DNA from: Congeria kusceri
Taxonomy: Eukaryota > Mollusca > Bivalvia > Myida > Dreissenidae
Direction of reading: 5' to 3'
Length of the DNA: 64,000 nt
Assembly (NCBI GenBank): GCA_027627225.1
Contig: JAPFQT010000156.1
Span: forward strand, 1 to 64,000
The number at the start of each line of letters is the position of its first letter. The first letter of the stretch is position 1. The position numbers were made by a program, and so were the translations under genes. This document shows, piece after piece, positions 24,071 through 37,894 of this stretch. The notes below the pieces were generated by a model. It saw only the letters and a list, made by a program, of their open reading frames with translations. It had not been told where the DNA came from and did not search any database.

Positions 24071-25845
24071 AGAAAAACATCGAACACGTGTCGATGTCGC
24101 ATACATATGTACATAATATTGAAATTGAAACAGCATCACATTATTTTCAAGTTGCAAAAGATAATGGTCGACTGATCTCACAAGCGTTTTAAACAGTGGC
24201 CTAGATCTCCAATGTTAACGTCGTCAAAAGCCAGCTTATACCAATATATAGAAAGTAGGGTATTTAATTACGAGTTCGAGTTTTCTTTTGTAAAATATGA
24301 TATTGCAATTTTTCAACTTCCGTCAAATAAATGTTTCCTCCCCTTGCCAATGGTCTTCTACGCTGTAAGTGTTTTGATATCACACAAACAAAGCCTTGCT
24401 GTTTTGTTTTTTTTTGCTGTGTATATTTGACATAACTAACACACTTTCTGTATATTATGTATTTCAATTCTGCGCTAAATGTGGCAATTAAAGGGCCTCT
24501 AGGGGTTGATTGCAAAAAATACTATTAATAAACGGTAGTTCGAAGTTGTTGAGACCATTTACGCTTACGCTAGAAGTTAATTTTTTAAATTCCAAATTAA
24601 TCGCTAAACTGAATATATATTTATAAAAGCATAACAAGCGCATATTCATATAAATATATACAAAAATCACACACCATGACTTGTGTCATTTACAAACTAA
24701 AAATAATACATTTACATGTACTGTATGCTTTAAAACACAAACTAGCAAAAGTTTGCGATATATTATCGTTCGTATACATAATAAAACAAATGAAGAGTAA
24801 ATAGATATCTAGTTATATACTAGAACATACAATAATTAAACATCATATTTATGAATTTATTAAGACATCTCGAAAGATTTTTTTGTTACTATGAAATATC
24901 AGTTACAGTAATCAGTTACATACGCTATACAATTTCCAACATATACTACTATAAACAAAACAAGATTCATAAAAATTGACCGTCACTAGGTCACTTAAAT
25001 ACATATTGTATTAAAGTGGAATAGTAAGAAGAAACAAACAAATGCATAATGTGCATAAGAATTAAACAGCTAGTGTACTAGACAATATAAATCTCTTAGT
25101 GGAAATGCTTTAAAGCAATATGTTGACAGCTTCGTTTGGAAGGAATCGAAATGTTTTGCTTAACAGTAAGAAAATGCAATTCATTAAGGAAATGCAATTG
25201 GTCATACTTATGTCTAAAATACTTTGAAAGGCCAAATTCCAAGTGGACGCAGTCTATATACAGTGTCCACATATTTTGTGGGAAAAAACCACGATGATGA
25301 TACTTTTTAGAGTCTGTGTAAAACGTGTGACAAGGGCAATTATTGCGAAATAACGTGTTGGTATACAAACTCATCAGAATGGTCTCCCCTATGTTGCTGC
25401 AATTACCACTGTCGCGACAAGTTGCGTATCCATCTGTTACGCAATAATCTTTATTTTAGGATGTATTTTTATTTCTTAAGTATTTTATTAAATTAAGTGC
25501 GTGTATAGAAATAGAAAAGAAATCAAAATATAAAGACATTGACCAAAGAGGAAGCAAAATGCATTTGCAACAATTCAACGGATTGTGAGTAAATGTACAT
25601 GTTAAACCACTCATTTATTTTCTGTATTTATCAATAATGTGAAACTTGCTCGATACTCATTCTAGATTTTTCGTAGGGGGATAAAATTAAGTAACTGTTA
25701 TTTGTGTGGACAAGTGATATTTATAACCTCTGGGAAACCACTGTAAGGAAGTTTCAATATCGCGAAGCAGGGGAGATCAATGTGAGGAGTTTTGTTGTTT
25801 TTTTTGTATGATTTAGCGCCCATTATTACCGATTTAATTGCGTGG
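24071..25845. other. Spacer downstream of G3
   Basis: AT-rich. A 92-codon minus-strand open frame at 25096-25374 has no recognisable domain or splice context and is not called as a gene. Nothing else is supported. Confidence 0.35.
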
Positions 25846-27994
25846 CTATAAGTCCCTCCCTTTCGGGTCAAAGCAAAAATGCGCCGAAAATGTGTTGTCT
25901 GTACTATCTTGACGAATGTATTCAGGATGTGTTACGACCACCGAGACACGGTCATGCATATCGAGATCAAAAGCGGCAAAGATAAAACTGTATGCGTGGT
26001 CCCGACCCTGTAGAGACATCCTTTTTTCACTAAGCACTCTACGTGTTCCGTACGTGTGCGACAGAACATAAAGGAAGTGTGAAAACAGTTCGGAAACGTT
26101 GCGACGACTATGATCGGCCTTGAGGACTAAATTCGTTGCAACACTGTAAATACCAGCTCTTCGGATAAATATTTCCCCTTCATCAACTAAATGCGTAACG
26201 TGTTGTTTACTGAGCCATTCTACAGTCTTTCCGTGCTCATTCCACACTAGTCTGAAGTATTCTGCAATTGAATAATTGTTCTGTTATGCGCTTTGAAGTA
26301 TAACATTGTAGTTATTATTTCAGATATAACAAGACAACCGTGTGTTTATATCTGTGTTATATATACACACTTTTGTGAGTAAACACCTAACGGACAATGC
26401 ACATGACCAAAAAAAAAATAAAAAAATAACAAAATGAAGTTCAGTAGGTTATGAAAATTATACTGCATGTTCAACGTGATATAAAATGTAAAAGGATATT
26501 TAACAAATATGGCGATGCTTGCCTCCTTGGGATACTACTTCTTTAATGTTTATCGCTTTTGCATACGGTTTCGGTTCGTCACACACCTCGTTAATCATAG
26601 ACGTGGGAACTACTAAATAAAATGACAGTTTCACAATCATAAATCATTTAGGCATATATGGTATATTGAATCTTAACGAGAAAAGTCAGTTAGTAGAAGA
26701 AGACTGTCTGTTGTAATTTAAAAACAGGCCAATATCTAGAAACATTAATTGCGTACATAAATATGATTGTGTATGACTATTGTTCAGATGCGTGTAATGG
26801 TGCCCAAAGCACTCGTGTTTCCCCTCAGAATATCTAATAAATTTCAGCGCAATTGCGGAATTTTTTCTTAACTTGCTGGCTTTGCTTTAAAGGCCCAATT
26901 TGACAGAGATATTGAATTACCTAGTACAAGGCTAAGACAACACTGAAATAAGGCAACTGAAAACAAACATAAAATCCAAATGCACAACAATGTTCTCTTG
27001 GCCCATTGTTTAGTTCATATTTAAATTTAACAAATCACAATATATTTTAATAATAATGAAATTGAAATCATAATAAAATGAGCTAAAGATAAATACACTG
27101 TGCAATGTTTAATTGTGGACCATCATTTTGCAAGAGACAGAATATCACTAATAGTTACATTTTAAAATCAATTTGTGGTGCTGTACGCCTTTTTGTAAAT
27201 AATGTTTGCAAGTGCACATCAAATATGACACATAACACTTTTTTCTAGTTAATTTACATAATGTTAATCAAAAACTTTGCTAAATGTTTATGTCAACAAA
27301 ATCGAACTTACATCTTATTGTGTGTGCTCCTGTGAAGTACTCGTTGATAGTTTGCTGCAAGAAGCGATTATCAATACAGTGTTGATTCACAAACATTGTA
27401 AACTTGTCGTTGTTATAAATGGACTTTTATTAAGTGAAATACGTTATAATACTTAGCGTTCTTATTTTAAATAATGTTATGACAAAAACTTGATAGTATT
27501 TGACATCGTGAGCGTTATTCGTGACAGCGTAATGTGATAGATGATTTGTAATAATTTGTGTAATTAGCTATAGTACGTAATTCAAATGTAAAATTCCGAG
27601 CAGTAAAATGTTATAATTAACTCATCAATAATGGCATTTGCTTGTCATATACATTGTATATCATGTATGAATTTCACGTCGAACAAGCAATTAATTCTAA
27701 CGAAATTGTCTTATTTCTCTCACACGCACAAACCTGTTTCACAAACAACCGAAGAACATATTCCAATTCACCACAACATATATTGCCGTTGGGTTTTATT
27801 CTTCTAATATGGCATTCATAAAGGTGTTCCGCGCGCTCGCCATCTGGAAAAATGTCTGAACAATTCAAACACAACTCTGGTTTAGGTATGGTCACGTTCT
27901 GCCGTCTTCTTGGCGACCAGATCATGACTAGTGTTAGCCACAATATGGTTTGGATAACTATCATGACTATCAGGGATTTCAAGAGTCGCTGCAT
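25846..27994 (-). CDS. TNF-superfamily ligand G3, type II membrane protein (4 coding exons)
   Basis: Proposed exons, in minus order: 27734-27994 (ATG two codons after an acceptor at 27998; anchor LLKSLIVMIVIQTILWLTLV, stalk with LCLNCSDIFP and NICCGELEYVLR), 27312-27354 (43 nt, QTINEYFTG, strong donor GTAAGT), 26523-26612 (90 nt, EVCDEPKPYAKAINIKE) and 25846-26261 (TNF domain: LVWNEHGKTV, EIFIRRAGIYSVATNL, VLSHTYGTRR, AAFDLDMHDRVSVVV, NTFSAHF). Phases agree and the total is 810 nt, 269 residues, the same as G1. The donor after the 90-nt exon is GC (GGAG then gcaagc), a known minor class. NVT and NCS are glycosylation sequons in the stalk. The protein is the most divergent of the six, notably in the 90-nt exon. 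There is no break in any exon. Confidence 0.8.
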
Positions 27995-27997
27995 CGT

Positions 27998-29105
27998 CTA
28001 AAACAGAACATTAGTTTCAATAACAGATTGTTTTATAATATAGTCTAAATTTACGAGGATCATAATAATAATAATTGTGAAATCGATACAATACAAAATC
28101 TGATATTTATTAAAGTAAAGTTTGTTTGTTAATTGTTTTAGTGGCGAAATATTGTGCCATATCAGTCCTTACAATGCCTAATAATTACTTGACATCATTG
28201 TCTCAAATTTCGAGTGTGTGGCGCTTAGTGTTTTGACAGAATAATTAATTGGGAATCTGCGTTGAACAACTATTTCGTTAGGTCTTATGTTTATAAGTAA
28301 TTCAAGTCATCGATAAGTCATGTTCGTAATCGAATATCCGACTGTGTTAGAATTAGTTCTGTAAATAGCCGACTTGATTTTGGACATCACTAATATTTAA
28401 TGACACAAATGAAAAAGAGCAAATGGCCAAAATAGTTTAGTTTGACGGTGAGTAAACTAAACATAAACAAATCACTGTAGTGTTTTCTGTACATTATGCA
28501 TTTGCACCATTATACATGTAAATGAAGACACGAATTTGCAGTTAATATAAACAACCAAACGAATCAACAGCGACGTGTAAGTTGATATTGAAGTTAGATT
28601 TATTCAATATAAGATTCTTAAATGTTGTTAAGCATATTAATGCAACGCACTATACATATCCAATTTGAACGTTAGATTGTTTCGTAACACAACCAGAAGC
28701 TATCTAAATATATGCCAATGAATTGTGATTTAAGTCCTTGCGCAGTCATTAAAATAAATTTGTTTGTAATGAACCAAATTCAATGTACGTGTTGATCAAG
28801 CGTGTATACACTTATATGTTATTAGCGATCTTAATGTGCATCCAGTTAATATACAATTTGAACATATTTAAGAAATATTTCCTGACAGTAAATTTTACTA
28901 AAGTTTAAACGTTAATGATTAGCACGTAATTCAACAATTCTCGAGACTCCATTGAATTTCAAAGTAAGAACGCCGTTCTTCATTAAATACCTGTTTTGGG
29001 TCATGTGGATAACACGTGATAGTGTCGCAGGCTAAATAAGCCATTAGCCAATCGCGAAAGTACATATCGACCAATGGAAGCCATTTGTTTCTGGAACAAA
29101 TCCAG
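27998..29105. other. Spacer upstream of G3
   Basis: AT-rich. An acceptor at 27998-28003 implies at least one upstream exon, probably 5' UTR, which I could not place. Confidence 0.35.
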
Positions 29106-30579
29106 CAAGAAATGTCTTTAAAAAAAAGACAATCGGCGTTGAAATTAATATTGAGATGTCATTTAAAGATTACCTAAACAGACGGCCAAGATGATCGGTT
29201 ACGTGACTTCGTTGATCCCCAGATTGTTTGGTCCCCACAAAAATTAGGGGACTTATTGGACCCCAGATTTTTCGGACACTATAAGAAAACTTCTCGGACC
29301 CAAAAGTTAATTTGAGATAAATTTATAAATTTAAAAATTAAATAGAATTATAATTAATATCTATGCCGTGAATAAACCAATCATACAACTCCGTGTTTCC
29401 ACCAGTGATATATGAATAACCAAAATAATTTAGGTTAACATAATTGTTATCTGAATTTGTCAAGCCAATTTAACAAATTAACAATGTAAGAAAATAATTT
29501 CGGGAATGAATTAAAATTATTATGTATCAGACGAGTCTATATAGTAATTTATAGTACCGGTAATATACCATTCATGTTAGTTATCTAATATAATAACAAT
29601 TTGAAGTCAAATAAGCATGTACCCTGTGTATCCCAATAAAAAGCAATAGTCAGGGAACATTCAGCGATTTTTGAAATGTTAAGACTTTATTTTTTGATAA
29701 CGCAAACATAAAAATTCATTAGACTATGACGATTTTAAATTATATCAGTAGAAATATGATATATCAAGGGTTCCTGTGTATAATTAGTATTGCAAATTGT
29801 GTATTCATGCTACGCGAATAACAATTCGACATATTCCGAATCTTCTTTCATAACATTTTATCTATAGAAAATGTAACTTCTTTTTACAGAATAAATAACA
29901 TCTACTGGAGAAGTTGATAGAAAGATGCAATAATAAATAATCGTTAATAAATCGTAACCACAATTTTAAATCAAATTAACAGTAAGTTTATAATATACAT
30001 TCCACATTTATTGAAATTTTTAGGTTCATGATTCTCTGAACGCTATTATTTATACATGTACGAGTACTATACAGCCGTTGCTAGGTACGCGCACTATTTT
30101 TAGAATGCCACTACTTTTTGTGAAATGCGATGAACTCGCTAGAATCAATGGGCTACTTGGAACGGCAACTCTGTGAGTGAGATTGATGCATGGGAACATT
30201 GCACAATTGCTATTTATAGAGCGTAACGCTTATATAAATGTAGGCTAAACAAAATAGTTATTTCGTTACGTGAATGAATATATCATTCTGTTTATGGCAT
30301 ACAATGAGAAAATACGTTCATAATTAGCCTCAGTTCTAGAGTATACGCGAGGATATGTTGATAACTTTATTTTAACCGCTTATGTAAACAATTATTTAAA
30401 TTTTTATTCACCAAAAGTATGCAACAGTTATTGGTATACGTTAAACCATTGTTTGAAGTTTGCATTCCCTAGAATTAGAAAATTTGCCCAAATCTATTGG
30501 CATTCAATTTTCCCGCTGCATAATTATCGCAAGAAAATATGGGTCAAAAGTGATCTTAGACAGATACGCCGAAAAAAAA
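29106..30579. repeat. 1.4-1.5-kb dispersed repeat, copy 1
   Basis: Aligned over its whole length and in the same orientation with 54426-55830. Both start CAAGAAATGTCTTTAAAAAA and end near 'gatcttagacag...ccgaaaaa'. Identity is high, with small indels. No terminal inverted repeat, long terminal repeat or open frame was found, so it is either a non-autonomous element or a duplicated segment. Confidence 0.8.
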
Positions 30580-32650
30580 AGTAAAGGTGCATGACCTTTT
30601 TTGATAGCAGTTCGACATAGTAATGCAGGCCTAAGACTGCAAAACAGCATATTCACGTAGCCGATAGGTTGTGACTACAATTAATACGTACATGTGGGAA
30701 ATCTGAGATGGTGACGCTAGCACTTTACCAAATGACATTTTCCGTTTACAGTTGGAGCATACTAAAACACTTGCTTAATGTTCGAATAAAAAGTGATATT
30801 GACTAACTTCGATAACAAGGTGTTACGTACGTAATCATAAATACAAATTAACGCTTCCCACGTAACCTGTTAATTTAAAACTCGTGTAAGATATATTACA
30901 TGGTATACTGAATAAATCGCACCAGCCAAATGCAATGGTAATTATACGATCCTTGAAATTGTTGAAACCGGTGCATTGTATTCCAAATATAATACATTTT
31001 CAAGGACAACCCGATCAAACATTTCACAAGGTCTAATACAACATTATAATTATAATGTCAGACTAAATGATCCTCACTGATACTTGGCATGTACAGATAT
31101 ATTATACTGGCAACTTTACAATATTTCACCGGGCTGTCAACGCTTACAATGCCGATGTAACTATGTTTTCAAAACATGTTATTTTACGCTCTGTGAACCT
31201 TTTATACTTTATGTATATAGCAGACAATATCTTTGAAAATATACCAAAGGGCTGAATGAACATTTAGTAACAGTTGAGAGCTTTATATATATCTTATATT
31301 GTACAATGCACATTTGTATAACGATTTTACTAAAATATATATTACATGCTGATGAAATAAAATAAACAACTAACACAACTAACACATCTTGGTGCTGGAA
31401 ACTTTAGACTTAGCAGGCCACGAATCATAATCGAATTCAGCCACAAAAACTTGCGAGGCTTTTAAAATATTGCACACCAGGTTAGAAGTTAGAAAACGCT
31501 ACGGAGAATAGCACATCGCATTAATATGTAAAGGTATTTTCCCTTTGCTAAGACACACTTTGTGTTTGGAAACATACCCCTCATTAGACGCATGCTTATC
31601 TAAGACGTGCCTAATGTTCTGGATAATTATATGTTTGTTGATAAGATTTGGCAACATAGCGGGGTACTGCACCCAGCTCCTTTATGGTCCATCCCCCCCC
31701 ACCCTGCTGCCGCTAAGAGCTGGTTAACACAGAAATGTTGACTATCTTTTGAAGTTCAATATATTTTTGCAAATAATCAACGACAAATTAATAGACAATG
31801 CTTATAAACTTTAATTAGAAGCATTATACTCGTTAAAACTGGAATTAGCATATTATTAGAAAATGACAATTAACTGGTGCGGCATTGCACCCTTCTCCTT
31901 TTTAGCAACACCCTGTACATGTTTTTGATCCTAAATATTTCCCTAATTGTTATATCCAGTTACAAAGAGATTGTTTCCTGTAGACTATTTCGATGCATCG
32001 AATTTGATGTTTATATATTTATTTGTGAAACATTAAGCACCAGCTAAGTATCCACAACTAGTTTGTAAGACTTATCTAAACCAACAGCTTGCATAGTACA
32101 TTTTGAGTAAAAGTCTACTTTATGCATGTATAAACAACAAACACCTCCGTTCACACAAACAAAGCAAGCGTAATACTGCTATTTAATTCCGATTTGAGCA
32201 ACAAAATACATGTTGAATGGCTAAGGGGTCTCACGGGTACATAACACACAATTAGTTGTTTACATTGGCACACACACACTAAAAATATGAAACGGGAAAT
32301 GTGGTATACATAGCGAGAAAATGGTTTGCACATTGTATGAAAACATAATATAAGTAGACCTTGTTCGGTACGATGTGGGCTCACGTCACAAGAAACAACA
32401 ATGTTTAGGTCATAAAACCAACTTATATATCAACATATCATTAATGCTAAACAGAAATGTACAATCGCACTATATATTATTTTAATATCCATTAATTTTT
32501 GTAAACAGATATTATGTAAAAAAATAAATATATATCACTTTGTATGCAGACATATAGAATCACGTAAAACATTAAACATCAAAAATATATGTGTAAACAA
32601 ACACTATTTATCACAGTTAGTACATTGCACAATGAAATTTAAACATAAAA
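30580..32650. other. Spacer downstream of G4
   Basis: AT-rich with no convincing exon. A C-run near 31690 and the similar phrases 'tactgcacccagctcctt' (31664) and 'attgcacccttctcctt' (31885) are a minor local duplication. Confidence 0.35.
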
Positions 32651-32660
32651 TAATGTTCAT

Positions 32661-33085
32661 AGATACAAATACAATTCCTAAATGATTCCCATGACTCCAT
32701 TTTCAGTACAATCTGACCAGATCAGAATTAACAGTAATTGACATTAACACGATTCCAAACACTAACATGTGAACAGATATTAAAAACACTATGTTTTGTA
32801 AATGAAGCAAATGTATTTAAGTGCAATTATTGAATGCAAATAAAAAGTTCGACGCATGGCAAACATAATATATTTACATGACGCAGTTTGTTTCTATTGA
32901 CAAAAACACAAATATGCCGTAGTTAAATCCCCAATACTCAACGCGAAGACGAAATGAAACCATTCAATCAGTTATTTTATGAAAATAACGTTATACAGAA
33001 TTAACGCCAAGATATTTGACGTTTTACAAAAAGATTGTACAGAAAATGGAGTCATGGGAATCATTTAGGAATTGTATTTGTATCT
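32661..33085. repeat. Inverted repeat with 54-bp arms (MITE or transcribed hairpin)
   Basis: Arms 32661-32714 and 33032-33085 are reverse complements with one visible mismatch (CAG against CTG). They are separated by a 317-base spacer, and weaker pairing continues outwards. The right arm lies 86 bases beyond the G4 stop, so the structure may sit in the G4 3' UTR. No open frame is present. Confidence 0.85.
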
Positions 33086-33170
33086 GTGAAACATCATAAA
33101 CCAGTAAACCAGTACAAAAAGAAACAACTTTGAGTCCCTTTGAAATCGGGAACAAAATGAAGTAGCTCAG

Positions 33171-35590
33171 TCAATGATGTTTCAAATATACAGAGAACAT
33201 ATTGTCGGCGTTGGTTAGGTCAATGTACTCGGGGTGGCTAAAGACAACCGACAGGCGGTCATGTAGGTCGAGATTGTAGACAGCAGAAGTGAAGCTGTAC
33301 GCTTGATTTCGACCTTGAAGTGACGTCCTCCGTTCACTGAGCATTCTGCTAGTGCCATATCTATGCGACAGCACGTACATATAATGAATTAACGGCTTAT
33401 GTATGTACGATAATATACTTGATTTGAGACCAAGATAACTGGTCACGTGATACAATCCGGTCTGACGAATGAAAATGTCTCCCTCGTCCTGCAGATGTGT
33501 TATCCGAAGAATATCCGGCGTGGTTACCGTTTTCCCATTTGCGTTCCATAATAGTTTGTGTCCATCTGTAAAAATCATTACGCAATTTGGTTACGTTACA
33601 CTGTATTTAATGCATATAGAGCTACCTATTTGAAATTTACATTTACAAATGTCCAGTGGCAGTATTTTTGGCACGCATTTGAAACATAACCTGCTTAAGA
33701 TTAATATCGTGTTGCCTTTGTTTGGGTTCGATTGTAACAAGTTATACCAAAGGATAAATTTGTTTTTCCGCTGAGGAATCAGCTGAGGGTGTGTAATTGT
33801 TTGTATTAACGAAATAATATTTGCATTGAATTGTTTTTTAGAGACATAATATCATAAATACAAGGCATTAGAGCTACTCTTCCCTCTGTGTGGCACTGTT
33901 CTGCTGATGCCAACCGCTTGCACGTGTGGTGTTTGGTGTTCGTAACTGTCACACAACAGTGGGAGCACACTGGGAACAGCTATGAAATTGAAACAAATAT
34001 ACATTTTCTTACGATGCAATATAGTGTTCAATTATCATATTTAAATCATGACAAGAGCACAGTGAAAAATTACTAAGGCGTGCTTATTTGATACAATTAC
34101 TTACTGTTTAATACTCTTGCATAGTATTCATCAATGGTTTGCTGAAAATAGAAAATCTCAACTATACTCCATAATTGTTGACATATACTCACCAATGCAG
34201 TTTTGTTTAATACAAATTAAACTGACAAATTTGTAATAACAACAGCATTGATGCAAGTTTAGAAATTCCATTTTTCTTTAGTACATGTGAAGAGCGTCAG
34301 GATGATGCGATTGTGAAAACACGGTTGTGCAATGTATAATTTCACGATCGAATATTGTGAATTGACTTTGTGCTAGCCACGTGGAAGGCTCATCCAGAAC
34401 AAAATTCAATATATGGTGCTTGTTTTCTGTCTAGTAGCTTTACCGTTGGGACACGAAGTTTGATTCTTTTGGTTTGAATAGTTCTTATACGACCACTCAA
34501 AACAAAACAAAACAGCACATTCTATATGCATGCATAATTATTGTTTTATATACCTTTCTAGCAGCTAGTCTAAGAATGTCCGACGCTTTGCCTGTACACA
34601 CACTACCGGAAGACATTCCTTTGACGCTGTGCAGATCGTCAATTCGTTCATTTCTGCCAACCAGGTCCGTACAATTGACTCTCAGATCTGGCTCGGTGAT
34701 GTTAGTGTTCCTGTATCTTTTTGAGACCCAGAAACCAGCAATTGTTAGGAAAACCGTCGCATTCACGATAGCAAAGATGACCAGGAAAATTAAAACGATC
34801 TGCCCCTGAAAGTTTATAACAAATAACTGGAGAGTTGCAATGTTTTGTGAAACTGGAAAAGGTTGTTTCGCATTGTTTGGTTTTGAGATAAGAGTCATTG
34901 TTATCATAAAAATTATGTAGACGGCGAATCTAACAATGACACGATGAAATCATATAAATACACAGGAAGTCTGTGTTAATTGTCAAAATTGCTAGGGTGA
35001 GATATGTCTTTACTTACCCAGCATGAAAAAAAGGTTGTAAAAATGCAAAAAAACAACAATAAAATAAATAAATCCAGTGTATTTCACATGCGCATGTATC
35101 AGTACATGTAATGATATTGTTTCGGGTTTATGACAATAAACATTAACTGAATATTAGTCTAAGTCTCAATATAAGCCTAGGTCAATCAACCCTAATTTGT
35201 AACAATATTTTTATATTTGTGTTTGTTTTCCGTTAGACTTTGTTTGAGATTTATGACTGAAGAGTCATGAAGTCTAACTTTGATAATGGCATTCGATACT
35301 GAAAGTGTATACACCTGTATCTGTTAACCAGTCAAATATGTTGGTATTAACGGTATTGACTTTTTTCTTTGTCGTCTCAATATTTTAAAACTTTCCCATT
35401 CCAATTAAACAAAAAAGTCAAGTTCTATAAACACATCGAATACTCTAACGTAAATCTTATCGTTCGATATATCGCTTCATTATGATGCTGGAATTAATTT
35501 ATTCTGAAAAGGATCCTAAAACTTACCTAAACTCTTAAAATAATACCAATTAAAATAGTGACTCACGTTTCTGTTAGATGTATTCTCCAT
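33171..35590 (-). CDS. TNF-superfamily ligand G4, type II membrane protein (5 proposed exons)
   Basis: Exons, in minus order: 35567-35590 (tentative, MENTSNRN, donor GTGAGT), 34554-34805 (252 nt; anchor IVLIFLVIFAIVNATVFLTI, stalk NITEPDLRVNCTDLVGR and CTGKASDILRLAARK), 34117-34153 (37 nt by homology, QTIDEYYARVLN, donor GTAAGT), 33884-33979 (96 nt, LCDSYEHQTPHVQAVGISRT) and 33171-33565 (TNF domain: LLWNANGKTV, DIFIRQTGLYHVTSYLG, VLSHRYGTSRML, AVYNLDLHDRLSVVFSHPEYID). Every phase fits; the total is 267 residues with the tentative first exon. The only anomaly is the dinucleotide after the 96-nt exon, GG (or GA one base on) in place of GT. Reading through would add a few residues (GKSSSNALYL) and stop before the TNF domain. 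The TNF exon itself is fully open. Confidence 0.75.
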
Positions 35591-36080
35591 TTTTTGTTGA
35601 ACATCCAAAAATTGTTTGAACGCTAGAATGCGTGCAATAAGCTGTGTAATTATATCGTATACCAGATATATTAACGCTTGTGAATAGAAACATGCACGTG
35701 TTCTTCGTCTCATTACAAAAGTATGTATAGTGGCTATTGATTTATAACTAAAGCTCTTTGTGTTTATTTGATAAGGTTTATTTCAGGGTTACAAAACCGT
35801 GAATGACATTGAATAATTATATTTTAATTGCTTTTGAATACTTATTCGCCAACTAATTTTAAAGTCCAACGATATATTTATAAATATTCAGTCAGACCAC
35901 ATGTTACGGGAATTATTGCACCTGATGCTGAATTTGATGACAATGTAATATAACAAGTTTCAAGTAAATACCTTATGTAGTTTTGTCTTTAAAGACTGTG
36001 ACCAGACAATCTAGAAGAGCTGTCAGAGGACTTGTATTGTGCTTCTCAGAGTTAGTGTTTTTTTTTCTAAATCAACTGTA
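35591..36080. other. Spacer upstream of G4
   Basis: AT-rich, probable G4 promoter region. No defined site is visible. Confidence 0.3.
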
Positions 36081-36084
36081 TGGA

Positions 36085-36880
36085 TAGTAGGGGCCAATTA
36101 AACAAAGTTCAAACAGTGTCCTTGACTCCACCCACCCCATATGCAATCTCATGCGATGTCTAGCTATACGGTAACTATAAATTACGTTATCATTATTATT
36201 TCATTATTATTAATATTTCAATTTGTTCTCGAATTATTGAGCAGGAACTGTTTTTTATATTTTAAGTAACAGTGTCCTTGACCTTGACACCACCCACCCC
36301 ACCCCGGATGCAATCAAACGTATTACTGTAGGCTATCTATGTATGAAGATTCAATGTCGGGTTAAAGAGTGGACATCAACAGTTGAAGACGACACCGGGA
36401 ATGTAAAATGTCTATGTGTAAAAAAGGCCCATAATTTTGGCAAATTTCCAACTAGAGTTACCAAACTTAACCTTTATGTTCATTTTAATATAGGAAATAA
36501 ATGTTTCAAGTTTGAATGAAATCCCTCAAGCCATTCCTGAGAAACTAGTTTACCGAAAACTTTAACCTAGACCGGACGCCAACGCCGACAACGGGGCGAG
36601 TAGAATACTCGTAGCTTGCCTTTTCTTCGAAAAGTCGAGCTTAAATGAGCATACCTTCTTCGAAAACACAAAACTGAGTTCTGGGGATTTTTGAACTGAT
36701 GCTGGAGCTGATTATTAGAGATAAGTCAATACCTTATGTTGTACTGAAGTATTTAAGTTTTTGGCATTTTGAACAAAAACTTTAACCAGAGTTCAGACGC
36801 GTACGCCGGTGCGAGTAGGAAAACTCATCTATTCTTCGTATTCTTCCGTATTCTACTAGTCAAGCTTTAACGCTATGTCG
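36085..36880. repeat. Interspersed satellite units of bivalve type
   Basis: Two 'agtgtccttgac...ccacccaccc...atgcaatc' units (about 36113 and 36270) belong to the same family as the array at 40100. They are followed by a unit with 'ttgaatgaaatccctcaagcc' and 'ccggacgccaacgccgacaacggggcgagtagaatactcgtagc', repeated in part at 36780-36850. No gene. Confidence 0.65.
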
Positions 36881-37630
36881 TTCTATATACATATGCATCT
36901 GGAAACACATTGCTCTTAAAATAAATATATTTGCCCGATAGGGCAAGCTCTAGTGTACTACCTGTTTCCTGTTACCCCACCCCCCCGCGCCCCCCACCCT
37001 CCCCTTCAGCATACCTGGACTGGTCAAGACAAGAATGTTGAATATCATTTTCGATATTCAACACATTGTAATAAAATCCAATGTCATCACACCAGGAGAA
37101 TATTCAAAAAATGAGTCCATATTTATAAAGGAAATCAAACATAATACACGTGATACATGTTCAACAAGTGTTGTAAAATTACTGTATATTACGTCATGTC
37201 TAAGTATCGATGTTATATTAGCATTGTAATATATCAAATTATTGTTAGTTTAATTAAGTTCAATACACTTGTCATCTCATTCCCCATAATGTATCGTCAA
37301 ACAAATACAAAGGTATGAATAGTAACATATACTCTGAATCACACTGTATTGTCAATAAATTATTATAGCGTCGCCCTAAATTTTGAGCAACAGCGTGTAT
37401 CTTTCTTGTTTCAAGATCTTGGCCTTTTCGGGACCGCGTCAATTTTTTTACACGAATAATAATAAATACATGTAAAACATGTAAGCCACATTTTTGTTCA
37501 AATATATGGCAAATTTGTGTTGCAGTGAAGTTAAAATGCGCTACTTGTGGAATTATTTTGAAGTCCACAATCGGGAGGAAGAGGTATGAAAAGATACAAC
37601 ACATGTCAGAATTGAAGGCGGACCGATTAG
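36881..37630. other. Spacer with C-rich tract
   Basis: Contains a C-rich run at 36975-37012, otherwise AT-rich and without a recognisable exon. Confidence 0.35.
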
Positions 37631-37635
37631 TATAG

Positions 37636-37830
37636 TTAAAACCTATTTATTTAAGTTCGATTGCATTGAAAGCCTTAGGCTTATAGCGACACTCTCGAGT
37701 CCGTTTCCTGGGACCAGTACTTGGTGAGTTTGTAAAGATCATGAGAACGCTCACTGAGTGGGGATCGAAACCTGGATCCCCCACTACACCATTGCGACCG
37801 ATTACATTACCCGGCATATCATTTGTGTTC
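37636..37830 (-). mobile_element. SINE-like element with tRNA-type B box
   Basis: The minus strand reads a B-box-like GGTTTCGATCCCCACTC at about 37765, preceded by GGTCGCAATGGTGTAGTGG. It is followed by a tail through 'ctcaccaagtactggtcccagg' and 'ggactcgagagtg', and ends with AAATAAATAGG near 37640. Order and size (about 190 bp) fit a tRNA-derived SINE. The class is inferred, not searched. Confidence 0.55.
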
Positions 37831-37894
37831 ATCAATCATAGATCAATGTTGATAGGTGAATCTGTAATTTTCGTCAAGTCCATGCAAAACTGGT

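Noticed and set aside
25096..25374. 92-codon minus-strand open frame
   Set aside because: No recognisable domain, no exon borders, and composition like the spacer.
34474..34809. Plus-strand 111-codon frame
   Set aside because: It is the antisense shadow of the G4 anchor/stalk exon.
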